In this document: positions 46,101 to 58,914 of the stretch, piece by piece
Position numbering within the stretch: position 1 is the first letter of the stretch
Layout of the letters: each line of letters starts with the position of its first letter
Origin: Lepisosteus oculatus
Taxonomy: Eukaryota; Chordata; Actinopteri; Semionotiformes; Lepisosteidae
Length of the DNA: 64,000 nt
Direction: 5' to 3'
Assembly: GCF_040954835.1 (NCBI RefSeq)
Contig: NC_090706.1
Span: forward strand, 38,263,148 to 38,327,147
The notes under the pieces: model-generated
Databases searched by the model: none
Seen by the model: only the letters and a program-made list of their open reading frames with translations
What the model was told of the DNA's origin: nothing
Translations under genes and position numbers: made by a program

Positions 46101-48870
46101 GTTACTTCTGTGTACAGAAAGCTGTCAAAGTGTAGCTTTGCTCTTGCAGATATGACTTCAAAGCCTGGCACTGAAAGAATGACCTTTAGTGGTTGTCTGA
46201 TACCAGGAGGTAAGAGCATAAAACTGATCAGGTCTTTGCAGAAGCAGAAACCATAACTCATCAGTCCTAAACCTGCTTTGTTGCAGTGTTTTATACAGTG
46301 TTAAATGCTTTTGTGCAGAGTTCAAAGTATCACACGTTTCCCCTATTCCCCTGTATTCGTTGTTTTCCTGTGATTTTGCTCTCACCCATGAGCACGTTCT
46401 CGCCTCCACAACAATAACCTGTGCTGCTCAGATGAATGTAATAACTGCATTCACCGCACACATACTGAAAATCTGTGGAACGACTTGAAAATCTCTTTTT
46501 AGAAGCAACCCCCAAGGCACTTAAGAGAGTTTGAAGAAATATGCCAAGAAGAATCATCAAATTGTACTAAGATGATGTGAGAAATGGGTAGAAACTTACC
46601 AAAAAAACCCTATAGCTTTAGCTGCTGCTAAAGGTATGTTCAACAAATGTGGAGTTCACGGGTATGAATATATATGCAAGCAACATATTCCAGGTTTTTC
46701 TCTTTAGTTTTTGCTGACAATAAATGGAAGCTCTTTACTGACGTTCAGGAGGGATGATGACATACAAACCAGTCTCACCCAGCTTTTTAAATATCAATCT
46801 TCACCAACTTGCGCAATATATACAGTACATAACTCCTGCACACATTTTTTATTACGATCTATCTTTATGTGGACTGTGCTTCAATCAACAAACCAGTACA
46901 CAAAAAACAGAGAAATGTAACAGAGAAAGATATGCTTATTGTCTTTGAATTAGCCTCAAACATTATTCATTTACAAGTGGACTGTGCTCCAAACTGCAAA
47001 GAGGGAAAATAGATTTCCCATTACTGCAATCCCTGACATCAAAGCCTGGACTCTTCCCAGATTGCAAATCATGGCATTCACTTCTTAAAAGGAATGCACT
47101 GAATTTTATTTTCTCTTTGTCTCTCTGAGGTATATAACAAGCATGCTCTGTCATCCAGCATGCATCTGCCTTCCACGAAGACATCACCGAGCATGTGGCT
47201 AGATGTCAGTTGTCAAAAAGACCCTTGCGTTGCTCCTGCTGCCACCCCTAGGATGTTTCATTCAGTCTTATCTGGCCCTTTGTTTTTCTTAACATTCCAT
47301 TTTCATGGGCTGGCTGTGTTACCAGTTATTTGCCTGCTATCCCTGCTGTTTCTGTTGTTCCCGTTCCCTCTTAATTTCCTCATCCTCTTTGTTCATTAAC
47401 TTAATCTTTCTCCTGCGCTCTTTCCTACCTCTATCCCCGACATCCATTGTGGCCCCTGCAATGTCTCTGATGCCTTTGAACCCAGCTCCTGCTGCTCCTG
47501 ATGCCACCTCCTCTGCTCCAGGCCTGTCTGGCGTCCTACCTGTAGCTCAATAACCAGGCATCCTACTGCTTTTAAATTATGTTTTTCCTCGTGCTGCTAA
47601 CCGGGCATCCAAGCCACCCCCTGGTTACTCCCTCTTAGCCCCTGCTGCTCTTGTTGCCATCTGCCCAGGGCCCCGGTCTGTCTCAGCCACCAGGCGTCCT
47701 CCAGTTTTTAACGTCAAGTTTTACTTTTTAAAATAATGTCCACATTTCCAGACTGTGCCTGTGTGTTCCTTCTGTCTCTGTTTCTGCATTGCTAGTCTTG
47801 GGCTTCACTTGTTTATTTTTGGGGTTCTGAACCTTCTTATCCTATTGCCAAGAGGCTACCCCTTAACCAAGTGGGCTAAGCCATTATTTATTATACTCAA
47901 ATAGTCAAAAAACATCCACAAAGTGTCTGATTTTTGGATATTTTTATTTCTCTTGAACTGTGACTTCCCCTTAGATGTCTTCAGTTTGAGAATCCAGGTT
48001 TTCAAATAAAATATTACATTTAAAAATGCATGTGCATCATTTTATAATTTCACAAAATGGGACACCATAGGAAGGGGCTGCAGCCCATAAGTTTTTCAAG
48101 GCACTGTGCACTATTGTGGTTCCAAGCACAACAATTATAATAATAATCAGCTGCAGCACCTAAAATAAAAAAATAATAATAATTTTGTTTGGTCTCTTGC
48201 TTTGTGTCACTCTTCTGCTGGTATCGATGACTTATTGTAATGTTTCAGTTGGAGAGATCAGTAATTGATTGATGACTCGGTTGCACCCTATTACAAAGCC
48301 GTTTAGGATACTTGGCTAGAAAATGTAGTTAGGTAAGCTTGTAAAATATTCATTGATTCATTAAATTGCTTGAAGTGCAAAGGACGCACAGTAATGATAG
48401 ACTGATGATTATTAGAAATAGAATACCAGTGTAACAAAAATAGTGAATTGCATAAAAAATAATGAATATTCAGCCAATTTTGCAGTAGTGCATACTGCCA
48501 TTGTCTGCATTTATGGAATGAGGTTAGAGTAAATGAACAAAGAGCCAAAAACAAGTATCCAGGGAGCAATATTTAAAAATCAAAATAGAGCAGTGTACTG
48601 TAGAAAGAGGGGAAATGTTTGCTTGTGAAAGGCGACATCCTTTCCAGTAACTCCTTTATTCTTAGAAGGTCATCATGAGCCAGAGCCTGACCCGGCTGGC
48701 ACAGGGCACGAGGTGTGACTCCACCCATTGGCTCCATGTGCACACGCATGTACTCACTCACACGCAAGGCATGTTTGTGCTACATGGACCCATTTCTTCC
48801 TCTCATGCAGGTGTTGGAGCCTGTTCTTCTAAAACTGTTTTTCAAAGCCGGCAGCCTCAGTAGCTCTGAG
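43150..48870. other. Long non-coding stretch
   Basis: No exon recognised. The part about 47330-47710 is a C/T-rich, degenerate, internally repetitive stretch with recurring CTGCTGCTCCTG-like and CCAGGCATCC/CCGGGCATCC words. An ATA-rich run lies at about 48140-48185. Confidence 0.4.
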
Positions 48871-48874
48871 CCCT

Positions 48875-49295
48875 GGCTGATTATCCTCCCACCCCCTCAT
48901 TCCAGATTACAGAGGCTCTAGGGTATAATTAAGCCTGGAGACTGTCAGAGTTGTGGGTTGACAGATAATCTGGGATTTAGCAAGTGTCGGAGTGGAAGTG
49001 AAATGATCCTGACATCACTATCTATGGCAGCTAATCGTCCTGTAATTACCATTCTGCGTGCTGGCTGTGCCAGTCAGGCATCTTATACAGCAGGCTGGGT
49101 TTAATACAAAAGAACACCATTAGCAAATTAGTCGGCAACTCTGCAATTGTCTTTTGTTCACCCCCCACAGACGCCACTCTCCTAGCTCTCATTAGGCTCA
49201 GGCTCAGAGATGCTGTAGGGCCCCTGTTTCCAAGTTCTGCAAAGGAAGAGAATGTTTCTCTTCCATCTGAAAGCTCTTGAGTCCACAAGGTTTTT
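48875..49295. other. Single-copy-looking block, candidate conserved non-coding element
   Basis: Dense homeodomain- and GATA-type words (GATTATC, TAATTAAG, GATAATC, AGCTAATCG, TGTAATTACC, TAGCAAATTAG) in sequence of even composition with no repeats or coding frame. The look is that of a developmental enhancer; conservation is untested. Confidence 0.25.
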
Positions 49296-49299
49296 CTTT

Positions 49300-52200
49300 A
49301 ATAAGAGGAAGGTGATAGTGGAGCATGTTGAGAGAAACCCCACACTTCAGAATATTCAGGGCGACATTTGTTTAAAAAAAGCACACAATACGTAAAAACC
49401 GTACAGACGTATCCTTCCGTGAAAAGCCTAAAAATATTTTTTTCAGGGGATACGGAGGTTACTCTTGCTGTACTGTATATTAGCGATATTTGCAGTGTAA
49501 AAGTCATTGCTTCCAAATTAAAATGGCAAAGGGACAGCAGTTACCTTGCATCCTCCTCTGAACTGGTCCAGGCTGTTTTCTTGTCTGATTTGTCTTGGAA
49601 AAGATCCGGGCAGTTTTTGCATCTCATGATCGTGTACGACAGGGCCAAGCACACTATAGAAACACTGTGAAAGAGTAGCCCCTCTAGGTGATGTGGGTAC
49701 AAGTTTCCTGGAAACCTGAGCTGAGCCGATCTGTTGAGAGAGCAACACCACCCAGCTGCTCTTCCATGGAAACGGGGTCTTTGTGCTCTCCCAAAGGAGC
49801 TGGGGTCCCTGTCCATGACCTGCTCCAGTTACCTGCCTGGGAAGAAGCCCACTATAATAACCCTGTTGTACCAAGTCAGCCCCTGTGTCATCTTCAATTC
49901 ATTCACAAGACGGGAATCCCGGAGCTGAACAGTAGCTCAGTGGAAGGAACCTCTACACCCCAAAACCAAATGGCAACCAGCCAACCTTCGAAGAGCTGGG
50001 AGGCTCTCCCAGAGTCCAGGAATGCCGCTACAAAAGGTAACAGACAACAGAAATGCCGGGAATGGCTCCAAGTGTCTTTTCAAACCATGAAAGGGGAAGC
50101 TTCCTCTATTGCTGTCATTGGTGAGCCAGACTGCTGCAGTAGGACAGTGGAGATGCTCAGGCATTTTGCGTTGTTATTGAGTGTAGAATGGATCGTCTTG
50201 CATTAATGATGGCGTGGACTGGTATTGTTGTCATTTTTGCGTTTTGCTGTTTGTGACAGAAGATCACTGCTAGGTAAGCTGGAGCTGTCTGTGAATGCCT
50301 GAATGGGCTGGCTGTGCTGGTACTGCTTTAGAGACAAGAAATAAACCTGGCTGCATTCCTTAGGTTTGCTTCACATGGAGGAGGGGAAGAGAATGTGATG
50401 AGGCTCGTTTCTTTGATGCCCACCTCTCTTTTAGGTGCACATTTCATTTAGTGGCAATGGAATGTTACACTGTAGCACACTGCATTCTGACTGCAGTGGA
50501 TTTTCATTATGCATCTCTGTTGTAATTCAAATACCAAATAATCTGATACAAAAAAAACCCAGAATCGAAACGCCAGTATCCGAGGAGAAATAATATTATT
50601 TTCATATATAAATATTCATGTCGCTCCTAGAGACAATATTCCTGATTTCCAAAAGATGGTAATAGTGGAAATTACTGTAACACCTGTGCTTTCTTTAATC
50701 ATGCACACTGCTGCGTGCTTGAAGGAGCTCTTTTTAGAGGTCTTTGAGGATTGATAAAAATAAACCAGCTGAGATACAGCGGTGCTCTTGAAAGTGAGCT
50801 GTGAGGGGATCTAGCTGTGGGGCTGTAGCGTGTGAACTTCCCTGATACCATGACACTTCTGCCCTCTTAGCTGCACTGTTGTACTTTTCTGTTGTTACCA
50901 AGCACTCAAACAGAGGTCAAACAGAGCCCAGAAAGAGAAACAGCTCCTGGGGCCGTCTTTGGTACAATAAGCAGATTAGCCTGAAAGTGCCACCTCTGTA
51001 GGAGAGGACTGAGGGGGAGCAATAGAGGCTTATGCCCTATAAAATGTTTCTTAATGAAATTAATAAAACCTTTTGGTAATACATTGCATTTTTGTCACAA
51101 ACTTTGCAATGCTGTAAGTTTAGGTTGTGTAAAACACTGTGGTTTCTCTGGGCAAAAAGATAGTCACTCTTGTCCAAAACTGTAACACTTTATTGCTGAA
51201 TCAGAATCCAGCAGCTGCCACATGTGTCCCCTGTATGGCAGTCGTTTATCAGGCCCAAATCTTATAACATCATTTAGGAGAAAAATCAGAATGTCCCAGA
51301 CTTCCCTACTTTAAGAGAGCATTCCAACAGCAATCACATGGATCCTATTATTTCTTATTATTGTAGACCCCTTTACCAACATGTGGTCGCATCAGTTTTT
51401 TATGTCCTTAACTTCCTGGAATTAACAGATACAGTAATATTCTGTTCACAGAATATGGAGGAGGGGGAGGGGGCGATTACTGCACTGTACTCTGTTCATG
51501 AAGAACGAACATACTGTCCGTGCTGCACATTGAGGCCAGAGGTTGTTGATCTGGTAGGTTTTGCCCAAGCTCGCCTGTTGCTTGTCGTTCAGTGAGTTGC
51601 TCTCGTTACTGCCTGATAAGGACTCCTTTTTTTACGTGCTCTCAAAGATATGTAAATCGCTAAAATCCCTGGGATTAATATTAGAAAGAAATAAAAGCAG
51701 ACACTACCGACATGCAGGAAAGGCAGGTATTATTGTATTTTTCCTGTGGTAAAGACTCATTCCATCCAAGGGCCAGTGTAAAACAACTTAACCCCTTGTT
51801 CAGTCGTGAATGTCTGTTTGGCTGCATAATTTGTGTATGCTACGGAAACTTTTTTTAATGCAGTTCCACATCAGTGATTCAAAGCATGAAAACCTTCAGG
51901 CAGGCTTCTACACACATGTGTTATGCTTATATTTTTTTTTGGGGGGGGTTGGTAAGGATCCCGCCCTCTCCCATTCCTCTGGGTTTTTATGTGCTAATAA
52001 AGACAACAGTGCGTCAAGTGCCGAGACAACCGAGAGACCCAGAGCCCGCTTACTTCGGTGCCAGACATGTGTCGCACTGCTGTGGGTGAGGATGGTGGGG
52101 GCTGCAGTTAGAGCCCCAGAGCTCTAGAAACCCTGCTGGCCCTGGTCTTCAGTCCCTGAGCGCCGGAGCTGCACCGTAACTCTGTCTGAGAGCCCAGGCC

Positions 52201-52495
52201 AGCATTGTGTGAGGCTGACAGGCTGACCGCGGCGCTAATCAGAACAGAGATGACTGGTGCTGGTGACCAGGGGGTCAGGGGCGCTGTCTATCAATAGAGG
52301 AACAGGAAGAGAAACGGAGAGGCAGGCAGTGGGGGCAGGGGGGCGGCTGAGAGATGGGGGCATGCACATCTCTCAACGAATGGCTTGTACTTGTTTTTAT
52401 CCAATTTGATCCAGATCCCGGGAATAAATCGTTTCTGTTTTGCATGGGCTAATATTAAGTTTCCCACGCCACAACAGTGTGATCAGTGACAATTT
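49300..52495. other. Non-coding stretch with one long chance frame
   Basis: The 172-codon frame 49688-50206 has no domain, no homologue I recognise and no splice sites; treated as chance. A G-run lies at 51940-51948. Around 52140-52370 the sequence is more GC-rich and looks single-copy. Confidence 0.4.
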
Positions 52496-52504
52496 TTTTA
52501 AATT

Positions 52505-52625
52505 TAATCATCCAGGTAGATGCTGCACATTGGTGGTGGTGGTGGTGGAGGGGATCCCCATTACCTGTAAAGCGCTTTGAGTGGAGTGTCCAGAAAAGCG
52601 CTATAGAAGTGTAAGCAATTAATTA
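52505..52625 (+). mobile_element. SINE family A, short 3' fragment
   Basis: CATCCAGGTAGATGCTGCACA, a GGT repeat, GTAAAGCGCTTTGAGTGG, GTCCAGAAAAGCGCTATAG and GTAAGCAATTAATTAAC: the last 120 bp of the family, in opposite orientation to the other copies. Confidence 0.8.
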
Positions 52626-52629
52626 ACAA

Positions 52630-54270
52630 GAAATTTCATTTTTAACAATGAAGCAGGAGAGCAAGTTGAAATTAGGGTTCGCTTACCTCATGTCTGTCTC
52701 GGTGAGTTTACTTGGTAACAAAACTGAAAAGGTACCTCGTGTTGACTGAGAGTTTGCAACCTGAAATATTCCTGAATTACACGTATTTGTTTCACAGCTG
52801 ATGATTATAACAATCTTACGGCATTGTTCAAATACTGTAATATTGCTCTTGGTTACTTGGAAATCTGCGTCTCATCCTACAAAAGCTACACTTCTGTACT
52901 GCTACCGGCTGCAATGGCTCTCTATCTCAAGCCCTTTGTGTGTAACTCCAGCATATTGTGCACATTGTGAGTCCTAATGCGAAGTTAATTACAGCCTAGT
53001 CATCTTAAGAGCCTCATCAAGTGGCTCTCTGAGGCAGTGTGGCAGCAGGTTCAGTGATTAGGGTTTGTAGTGTATGAATATCTAATGCCTTCCCGTGGCT
53101 TAGCTGGGTAATTATAGCACAATGATGGTGGGCACAGTGCAGACTAATCTAGCAGAGGTGACAGAGAAAGTGCTGGCAATCTGCAAAGTGAGAGTCCTTC
53201 ATTCTCCACAAACTCGCCTCCTCCAGACCTCGGCACTGCTTCCCGCTTCGAGGAGAATGAAGTCTCTGAATCACCAGCGCGGCTCTTGACTACAGTGCTG
53301 CATTGGAGCTTTGCGCCAGCCGCTAATAATAGCAAATTAATTTTCATCCTGCTAATGAGGCACTCTCTGTTCTTCAGCTCCTGTCTCGGCTCTGCTTTGC
53401 TTCCACCAGAGGCATGAGATCTGATTAACCCCTGCAGCTGAGGGCGGTGTCTTCCTCCAGCTCTGTTTGGCAGCTCTTTGAGGAGTTGTATCCTGCATCT
53501 GTCCTTTGTTTAACAGCTCTTTTTCAAGGGGCTAGTGACACTCTGTGCCGCAAATCGAAAGCATACCGAAACAAGAGAGCACAAAACTCTCCTGCAAAGT
53601 TAAAAGGATTAATATCTCAGAGGTGATTGTTTTACACCTGGCTGTTTCTTTGTTTCTTGAGCTGCATCATTTCAATAGTGCACAGGCTGCTCATGTTCTT
53701 GTTATCAGCTAAATAGGAATTGAATCATTTAGGGAAAGGAACTGCTATATCTGTAAACATAAGCAAGCAGGAATTTACGCATTGGTACAGAGTTGTTTAA
53801 AGTTTTGCTTCCTGGACAGGTTGCAGGCTACTAAACATCTTTCACTGAGAGTCACCCCAGCCTGTTTGCACAGTGGACTTCTCTGCTGTTTGGTTTTGAA
53901 GACAGACCTGCCTGTCCGGTGTCATGATCAGACTCTGAAGAAGGCAGAGCTTCTTCACTTGTGATACACTGTTATAGAACGTACGAGAGCATGACAGTTT
54001 TTCACTCTTCCCACAAGAAAAATTTGACGATCACTGGTCACCAGCTTTTCAAAGAGAGGAAATCACAATCAAAACTTTTTACGGTGAAGGTTTTCCACTT
54101 AGTTAGCTGGCTGAAAGCTACAACTGTACAGAGAAATGCCCTGACTAGGACCAGCTTCTAATGTGCAATTAATAACTTTGTTAAACAGCTGTAGATGTCA
54201 GGACACAAGTCTATACTTAAGCAATGTTGGCAGAAAATGGTCGTCCTTGTTTCTGGCACTTTCGTCTCTT
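52630..54270. other. Non-coding stretch, part looking conserved
   Basis: Bases about 53020-53500 look single-copy and motif-rich (GCTAATAATAGCAAATTAA, CCTGCTAATGAGG). An 8-bp hairpin TGAAGAAG-gcagag-CTTCTTCA lies at 53936-53957. No exon found. Confidence 0.35.
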
Positions 54271-54277
54271 TGGATCT

Positions 54278-54587
54278 TGTTACGGATGTCGGAAGGGCAA
54301 GCCGTGGAGTGGCAGGAGAGCAAAAGACCCTATGCAGCGAAACGGAGGTTAGCCTGGGCTCAGGGGGTCGGACGATGTCGGGCAGAAACCTATGCCCTCA
54401 GGTCGCGGAAGAGACAACCTGGTGCCAGGCGGGTCTCAAGACATCTGAACCCTCAATGCTGAGCGAGGAGCAGAGCAGACACAGGAAGTAAACAGGCTAC
54501 ACAACAAGACAAACCTGAAAGACATGAATAATCACAGGGAACTAGGAACAGGACACAGTAGCGACCTCTAGGTGTACAGGCCTGACA
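54278..54587 (-). mobile_element. Solo LTR with perfect 5-bp target-site duplication
   Basis: It is bounded by GATCT at 54273-54277 and 54588-54592. Read on the minus strand the 310-bp LTR begins TGTCAGGCC and ends GACATCCGTAACA (TG...CA). It shares long blocks with the LTRs at 56.2 and 57.2 kb (CCTCGCTCAGCATTGAGG, GGCATAGGTTTCT, TGCATAGGGTCTTTTGCTCTC). Confidence 0.8.
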
Positions 54588-54594
54588 GATCTGA

Positions 54595-56195
54595 CCAGCT
54601 ATCATGGAATTGTTCTTGTGTTTTCAGGGTTCGCACTGTTATCACCCTTTCTCCTGGGAGAAGTGAAAAACTGTTATTCTTAGCACATCTTGGCTACAGA
54701 CACATTTTTCCTTTCCCTTCATGAAGTTTTAGTTTCGTCTGACACTCTGGTAGTGTTTTGGGATTTACGCACCACTGTGTGCATCAGAGAAAGAGTTCTG
54801 CATCAAAAGACCTGCACAGTGTTTTTGCTTTTACAGTGAAAAAAACATTCTATACTTTCACAAATGCCCAAAGCATTTTTTTTTATTTTTAGTCTGCAAA
54901 TGTCCTATGAGTAAGATAGGAGTACTATTCTACTTTGTGGAATACAGGATTAACATGACTTAAGTGAAGAGAGGCAGAAACAATCAGATAGCTCTGCTGA
55001 ATGAACGATCTTGAACCTCTTTAGTGTCAGAATTCTTCAGTTTTGCTCCTTTGTCTAGACTTGTAAGGTCTACAGGAGTCAAAAGGAAGCGCTTAATGTC
55101 CTGTGCTGCTCTGTGCTCTCCACATGCACTGCCCTTTATGATTTAGTAAAGGAGTCAAGTTGTCAGGCAACCTAGATGTTCAGAGGCTGTCTGCAGAGTC
55201 AGTAACCCCTTGACAGCAGCTCCTCCTCACAGTCCACTGTCTCTCCATATAGGGCTGACGTGTCAGTCCAGTCTCAAATGAGCCCATTATCAAACATCGA
55301 CTTCTCTGTGATACTGAAATCTCCGCTGAGGCAAAACTCAATGGGTGGCGCCACCGTTTCAATTAAATAACCAGAACACCATCCTTGAATTAATCATTTC
55401 CTTATGCCGATGCAAAAATAAGAATACATTCACAACCACTATTGTGGGTTTTTATTTTTTGAGCGGTGCGGGGAGGTTTAGCAGTTTGCACTTGGAAGTT
55501 TTATTTCTTGTTTAAAATATCACAGATAGAAACTTGCAATTCAGTCAAGAAATGATTCATTTCACAATTAAAAAAAAAGATCTTGTCTTAAAAGAAATAA
55601 AAACTCATCCCACATTCTTTTTGTTTATTTGCTTGTTTTTCTGCATTGAGCTTGTAGAACAGTATTCAGCTGGCATGTGCCATGTCTGGTCAACAAACAA
55701 TTAAGAAGCTTTGAAGAGTCAAGTCTGAAGACAAAAACAGTTGCAGATGTAAAACTAGTTCCTCATAATTGTTGGTTCATCACATTTCCTCTTGCTTACC
55801 GTTGAAACAACAAGGGGACATTTGAGCTTGTAATTTAAAACCTTTTAGCAATGCCCAGTGGAATGAATGTCTCAAGTCCAGTAGTGCTGTTTTTATGACC
55901 GGTTTGTCTTGTTTGGAAATAGAGCCCTGAATTTCATATATGAGAAGAAAAACAGGCTGTGAAAATTGTTGGGATGATGGTGTGTTCCAGGAACATGCTG
56001 GAATTGAAGCCATGGGAATGTATGCAATTGATAAAAATTGATTTAGAGTGAGTTCCAAACAGGTCACATAAGACAGGGGAAGAACAAATCAGAAGATGAC
56101 TGAACTCACCTCGCGTCACTTATTCTTACCAAGTGGGACCTAGGGAAAGCCAAGCAGTTTAAAAAATGGGGTACAACGGTTAAGAGAAAAAAATG
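54595..56195. other. Non-coding stretch
   Basis: No exon or repeat recognised. Confidence 0.5.
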
Positions 56196-56199
56196 AAAA

Positions 56200-57646
56200 T
56201 GTCAGGTGTAAAAGAAGTTAAAAGCAAATCTCTATCAAACAAACTGCAGATCTGAAGTGGACCAGTGGGTACATCTGTGATTGAGACTTTGTCCCGCAGG
56301 TGTCTCGCCCTCTACAGCTAGAGGACACTCCTACTCTGTCCTGTTCCTAGTTTCCCTGTACTTTGCTTGTCCTTCCGGTGTGTCCCTGTCTGAGGCTATA
56401 TTTTTCCAGGTCACCCTTTCCTCCTCGCTCAGCATTGAGGGTTCAGATGTCTTGAGACCAGCCTAGCACCAGGTCGTCTCCTCTGCGGCCTGAGGACATA
56501 GGTTTCTACCCGACATTGTCTGACCTGCTGAGCCTGGGCTAACCCCCGTCTTCCCGCTATGCATAGGGTCTTTTTTGCTCTCCTGCTATTCAGCGGTATG
56601 CCTTCCCGACATCCGCGTACGAATACCTGGCTTTCCTTGGGTTGTCACTCCCCACATCTGTGATTGAATGTTGAGCTGGCTCTTCTATTCTAATCGTGGG
56701 ACGCCACCTCCCGACATCCGTGCCTGTGAGCGGGTCATTCTTTGGGTCATCCTTTCCGACGTCCGCGTATGAATACCTACCTCTCTACGAGAAGTCGCTC
56801 CTGGCATCTGTGACGGAATGTTGAGCATGTTTTTCCCCTGTGCTGTGTTTTTCTATTTTTGTTCCCAGGTTTTTTGTTGTTACTTAATTTTTTTCTCTTG
56901 GTGTTTTGGTTTCTCACTTCCTGGTTTCCATGTTCTCTGGTCCCCCTGCCCCCCGTTTCCCTGGACTCTTGGTTCCTATCTGTTGTGTGTGGTTTGTTGC
57001 CCTGGTCTCCCGGGTTTAATTTTGTGCTTTTGTACGTGTTTTTTGTCTCGCTCCTGAAGCTCCGCCTGTCCCCCACTTCCTCTACCCAATAAACATTTTT
57101 ACCCTGGAGGATGGGGTAGCTTTCAGCCATGGACTCCCAGAGGTTTCCTTTCAGTTAAATGAGGTTTTTCCTCCCCCCAGTGCAGAACATTTGTTTTTTG
57201 GGCCTCAGGAGCCGCCCGTGAAGGGGGGGTACTGTCTTAAAGTTAAAAGCAAATCTCCATCAAACAAACTGCAGATCTGAAGTGGACCAGTGGGTACATC
57301 TGTGATTGAGACTTTGTCCCGCAGGTGTCTCGCCCTCTACAGCTAGAGGGCACTCCTACTCTGTCCTGTCCCTAGTTTCCCTGTGCTTTGCTTGTCCTTC
57401 TGGTGTGTCTTTGTGTGGGGCTTTATATTTCCAGGTCACCCTTTCCTCCTCGCTCAGCATTGAGGGTTCAGTTGTCTTGAGACCTGCCTAGCACCAGGTT
57501 GTTTCTTCTGCGGCCTGAGGGCATAGGTTTCTACCCGACATCTTCTGACCTCTTGAGCCCGGGCTAACCCCCGTCTTGCTGCTACGCATAGGGTCTCTTT
57601 TGCTCTCCTGCCATTTCACGGCTTGCCCTTTCTGACGTCCCTGACA
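56200..57646 (+). mobile_element. Internally deleted LTR retrotransposon (two direct LTRs)
   Basis: LTR A starts TGTCAGGTG at 56200 and matches LTR B, which starts TGTCTTAAAG at 57233 and ends CCCTGACA at 57646. Immediately before LTR B is GTGAAGGGGGGGTAC, a polypurine tract in the expected place. The roughly 600 bp between them holds no gag or pol, only C/T-rich sequence with a duplicated segment (56602-56676 and 56753-56825) and AATAAA near 57090. No matching target-site duplication is visible (GAAAA left, CCAGG right). The end of LTR A near 56620 is approximate. Confidence 0.65.
57233..57646 (+). repeat. 3' LTR of the deleted element
   Basis: 414 bp, TG...CA ends, preceded by the polypurine tract. 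It shares with LTR A the blocks CTGCAGATCTGAAGTGGACC, GACTTTGTCCCGCAGG, CAGCATTGAGGGTTCAG and CTACCCGACAT. Confidence 0.7.
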
Positions 57647-57649
57647 CCA

Positions 57650-58900
57650 GGGAACTTCTTCAAGCAGTGGATGGTGACCAGTTAACTTTGAGCTCTAAGG
57701 GCTGCACAGTCCTGCAGAGCCATAAGGATTCTACTTTTCTTTCCACCCAAGCACTTAACTAATTCAACTCATTATTTCCTTCACTGGTCAAGCTGAAGCC
57801 TTTCCTTGTTCTTGAGAAGCTGGAGTTTAAGATGGGTGAACAGCATCCCTGTGGCACTGGAGTTGGGCTCTCCTGTTCTAGATTCAGTGTCTTCACGTCC
57901 TCACATGACATGAATTGAGCACACAGCACCATGACAGGCCAGTGTGAAACGCCACATCTCTCAGCACCAGGAAGGAGTGTTCCGTTGACAGAGAAAGAAA
58001 GAGATAAGGAAGAAAAAAATCAAGGCAAAAAAGAAAGAGGAAAACGATTTCTGCTGAAAACAGCAAAACCGCGAGACAGTATTAATTCAGCAGTTCTCTT
58101 TAAACTGCTTGCATTACCCTAATGAGATTCTGGACTAGGTTTGTTCCATGTATCTTTGTAATTTGGTGATCAGGTCCAGGGAACCACAAGGCAGGTTTTA
58201 CCCCCAAAATGCTGGGGGAGCAATTTCCAAAATGGCATCATAAATTTTAATAGTGTGTGGAGGATGAACCTGGATTTGCTTCAAAAACGATTTCTTTTTA
58301 ATATCTACCACAAGTATTCACAGTTTGGCAGCTGTTACAAAAACGGTGGACAACATTTTAAGTGTCTTTAACAGCATTTAACAGCAGTAAGGAACGTGGC
58401 GTTTTTCAGGCCACCTTGTGGTTTTGAGTGCCTTGGATGTTAGCATGTAATTTAAAGGATTTGGTTAATTATGTGGTTAATGGCCTGCAGCCCATTAAGG
58501 GTAAAAACAATAGCAGCTATTGTGAGGGACAAAGTGAAAATAGTATCGCAATGACTGTAGTACAAAGAATTTGTAAGTGAGCGATACTGATATAAAGGTT
58601 TTTGAAAGTACTACACAATACCAACACAAGACCATTTTTCTGTGGTTTCTTAGTATTGTGCATCATCTGGTCCTGATGCAAGAGATTATGCAGTGAGCTC
58701 CTATTTCTTTTTTAAGTTTTAAATAATAGTTAATTCCATAGGGAGACTTTATAATTCCACTATTTTTTGCAGAGTCTGTCTCATTGTATTATAAAAAACC
58801 ATGTGTACCATTTTGATACTGTTTAAAATGATTGAAAACCTGCTTTTTAATGTGAGGTTGAGTATTTTATGTCATTTAAATTTACTGTAATCTCAAATTA
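57650..58900. other. AT-rich non-coding stretch
   Basis: Nothing recognised. The 63-codon frame 57931-58122 is lysine-rich by composition only. Confidence 0.45.
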
Positions 58901-58914
58901 AACCTTTTATTGTG

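Noticed and set aside
49688-50206. 172-codon plus-strand frame
   Set aside because: No recognisable motif, no splice signals in suitable positions, ordinary intronic composition; also overlapped by minus frames.
53936-53957. Hairpin TGAAGAAG-gcagag-CTTCTTCA as another ribozyme-like core
   Set aside because: It lacks the GAAA and the GGCT/AGCC stem; an 8-bp inverted repeat is expected by chance in 64 kb.
56281-57491. Two nearly identical 61-codon frames 1 kb apart
   Set aside because: They are the same segment of two LTR copies, not a duplicated gene.
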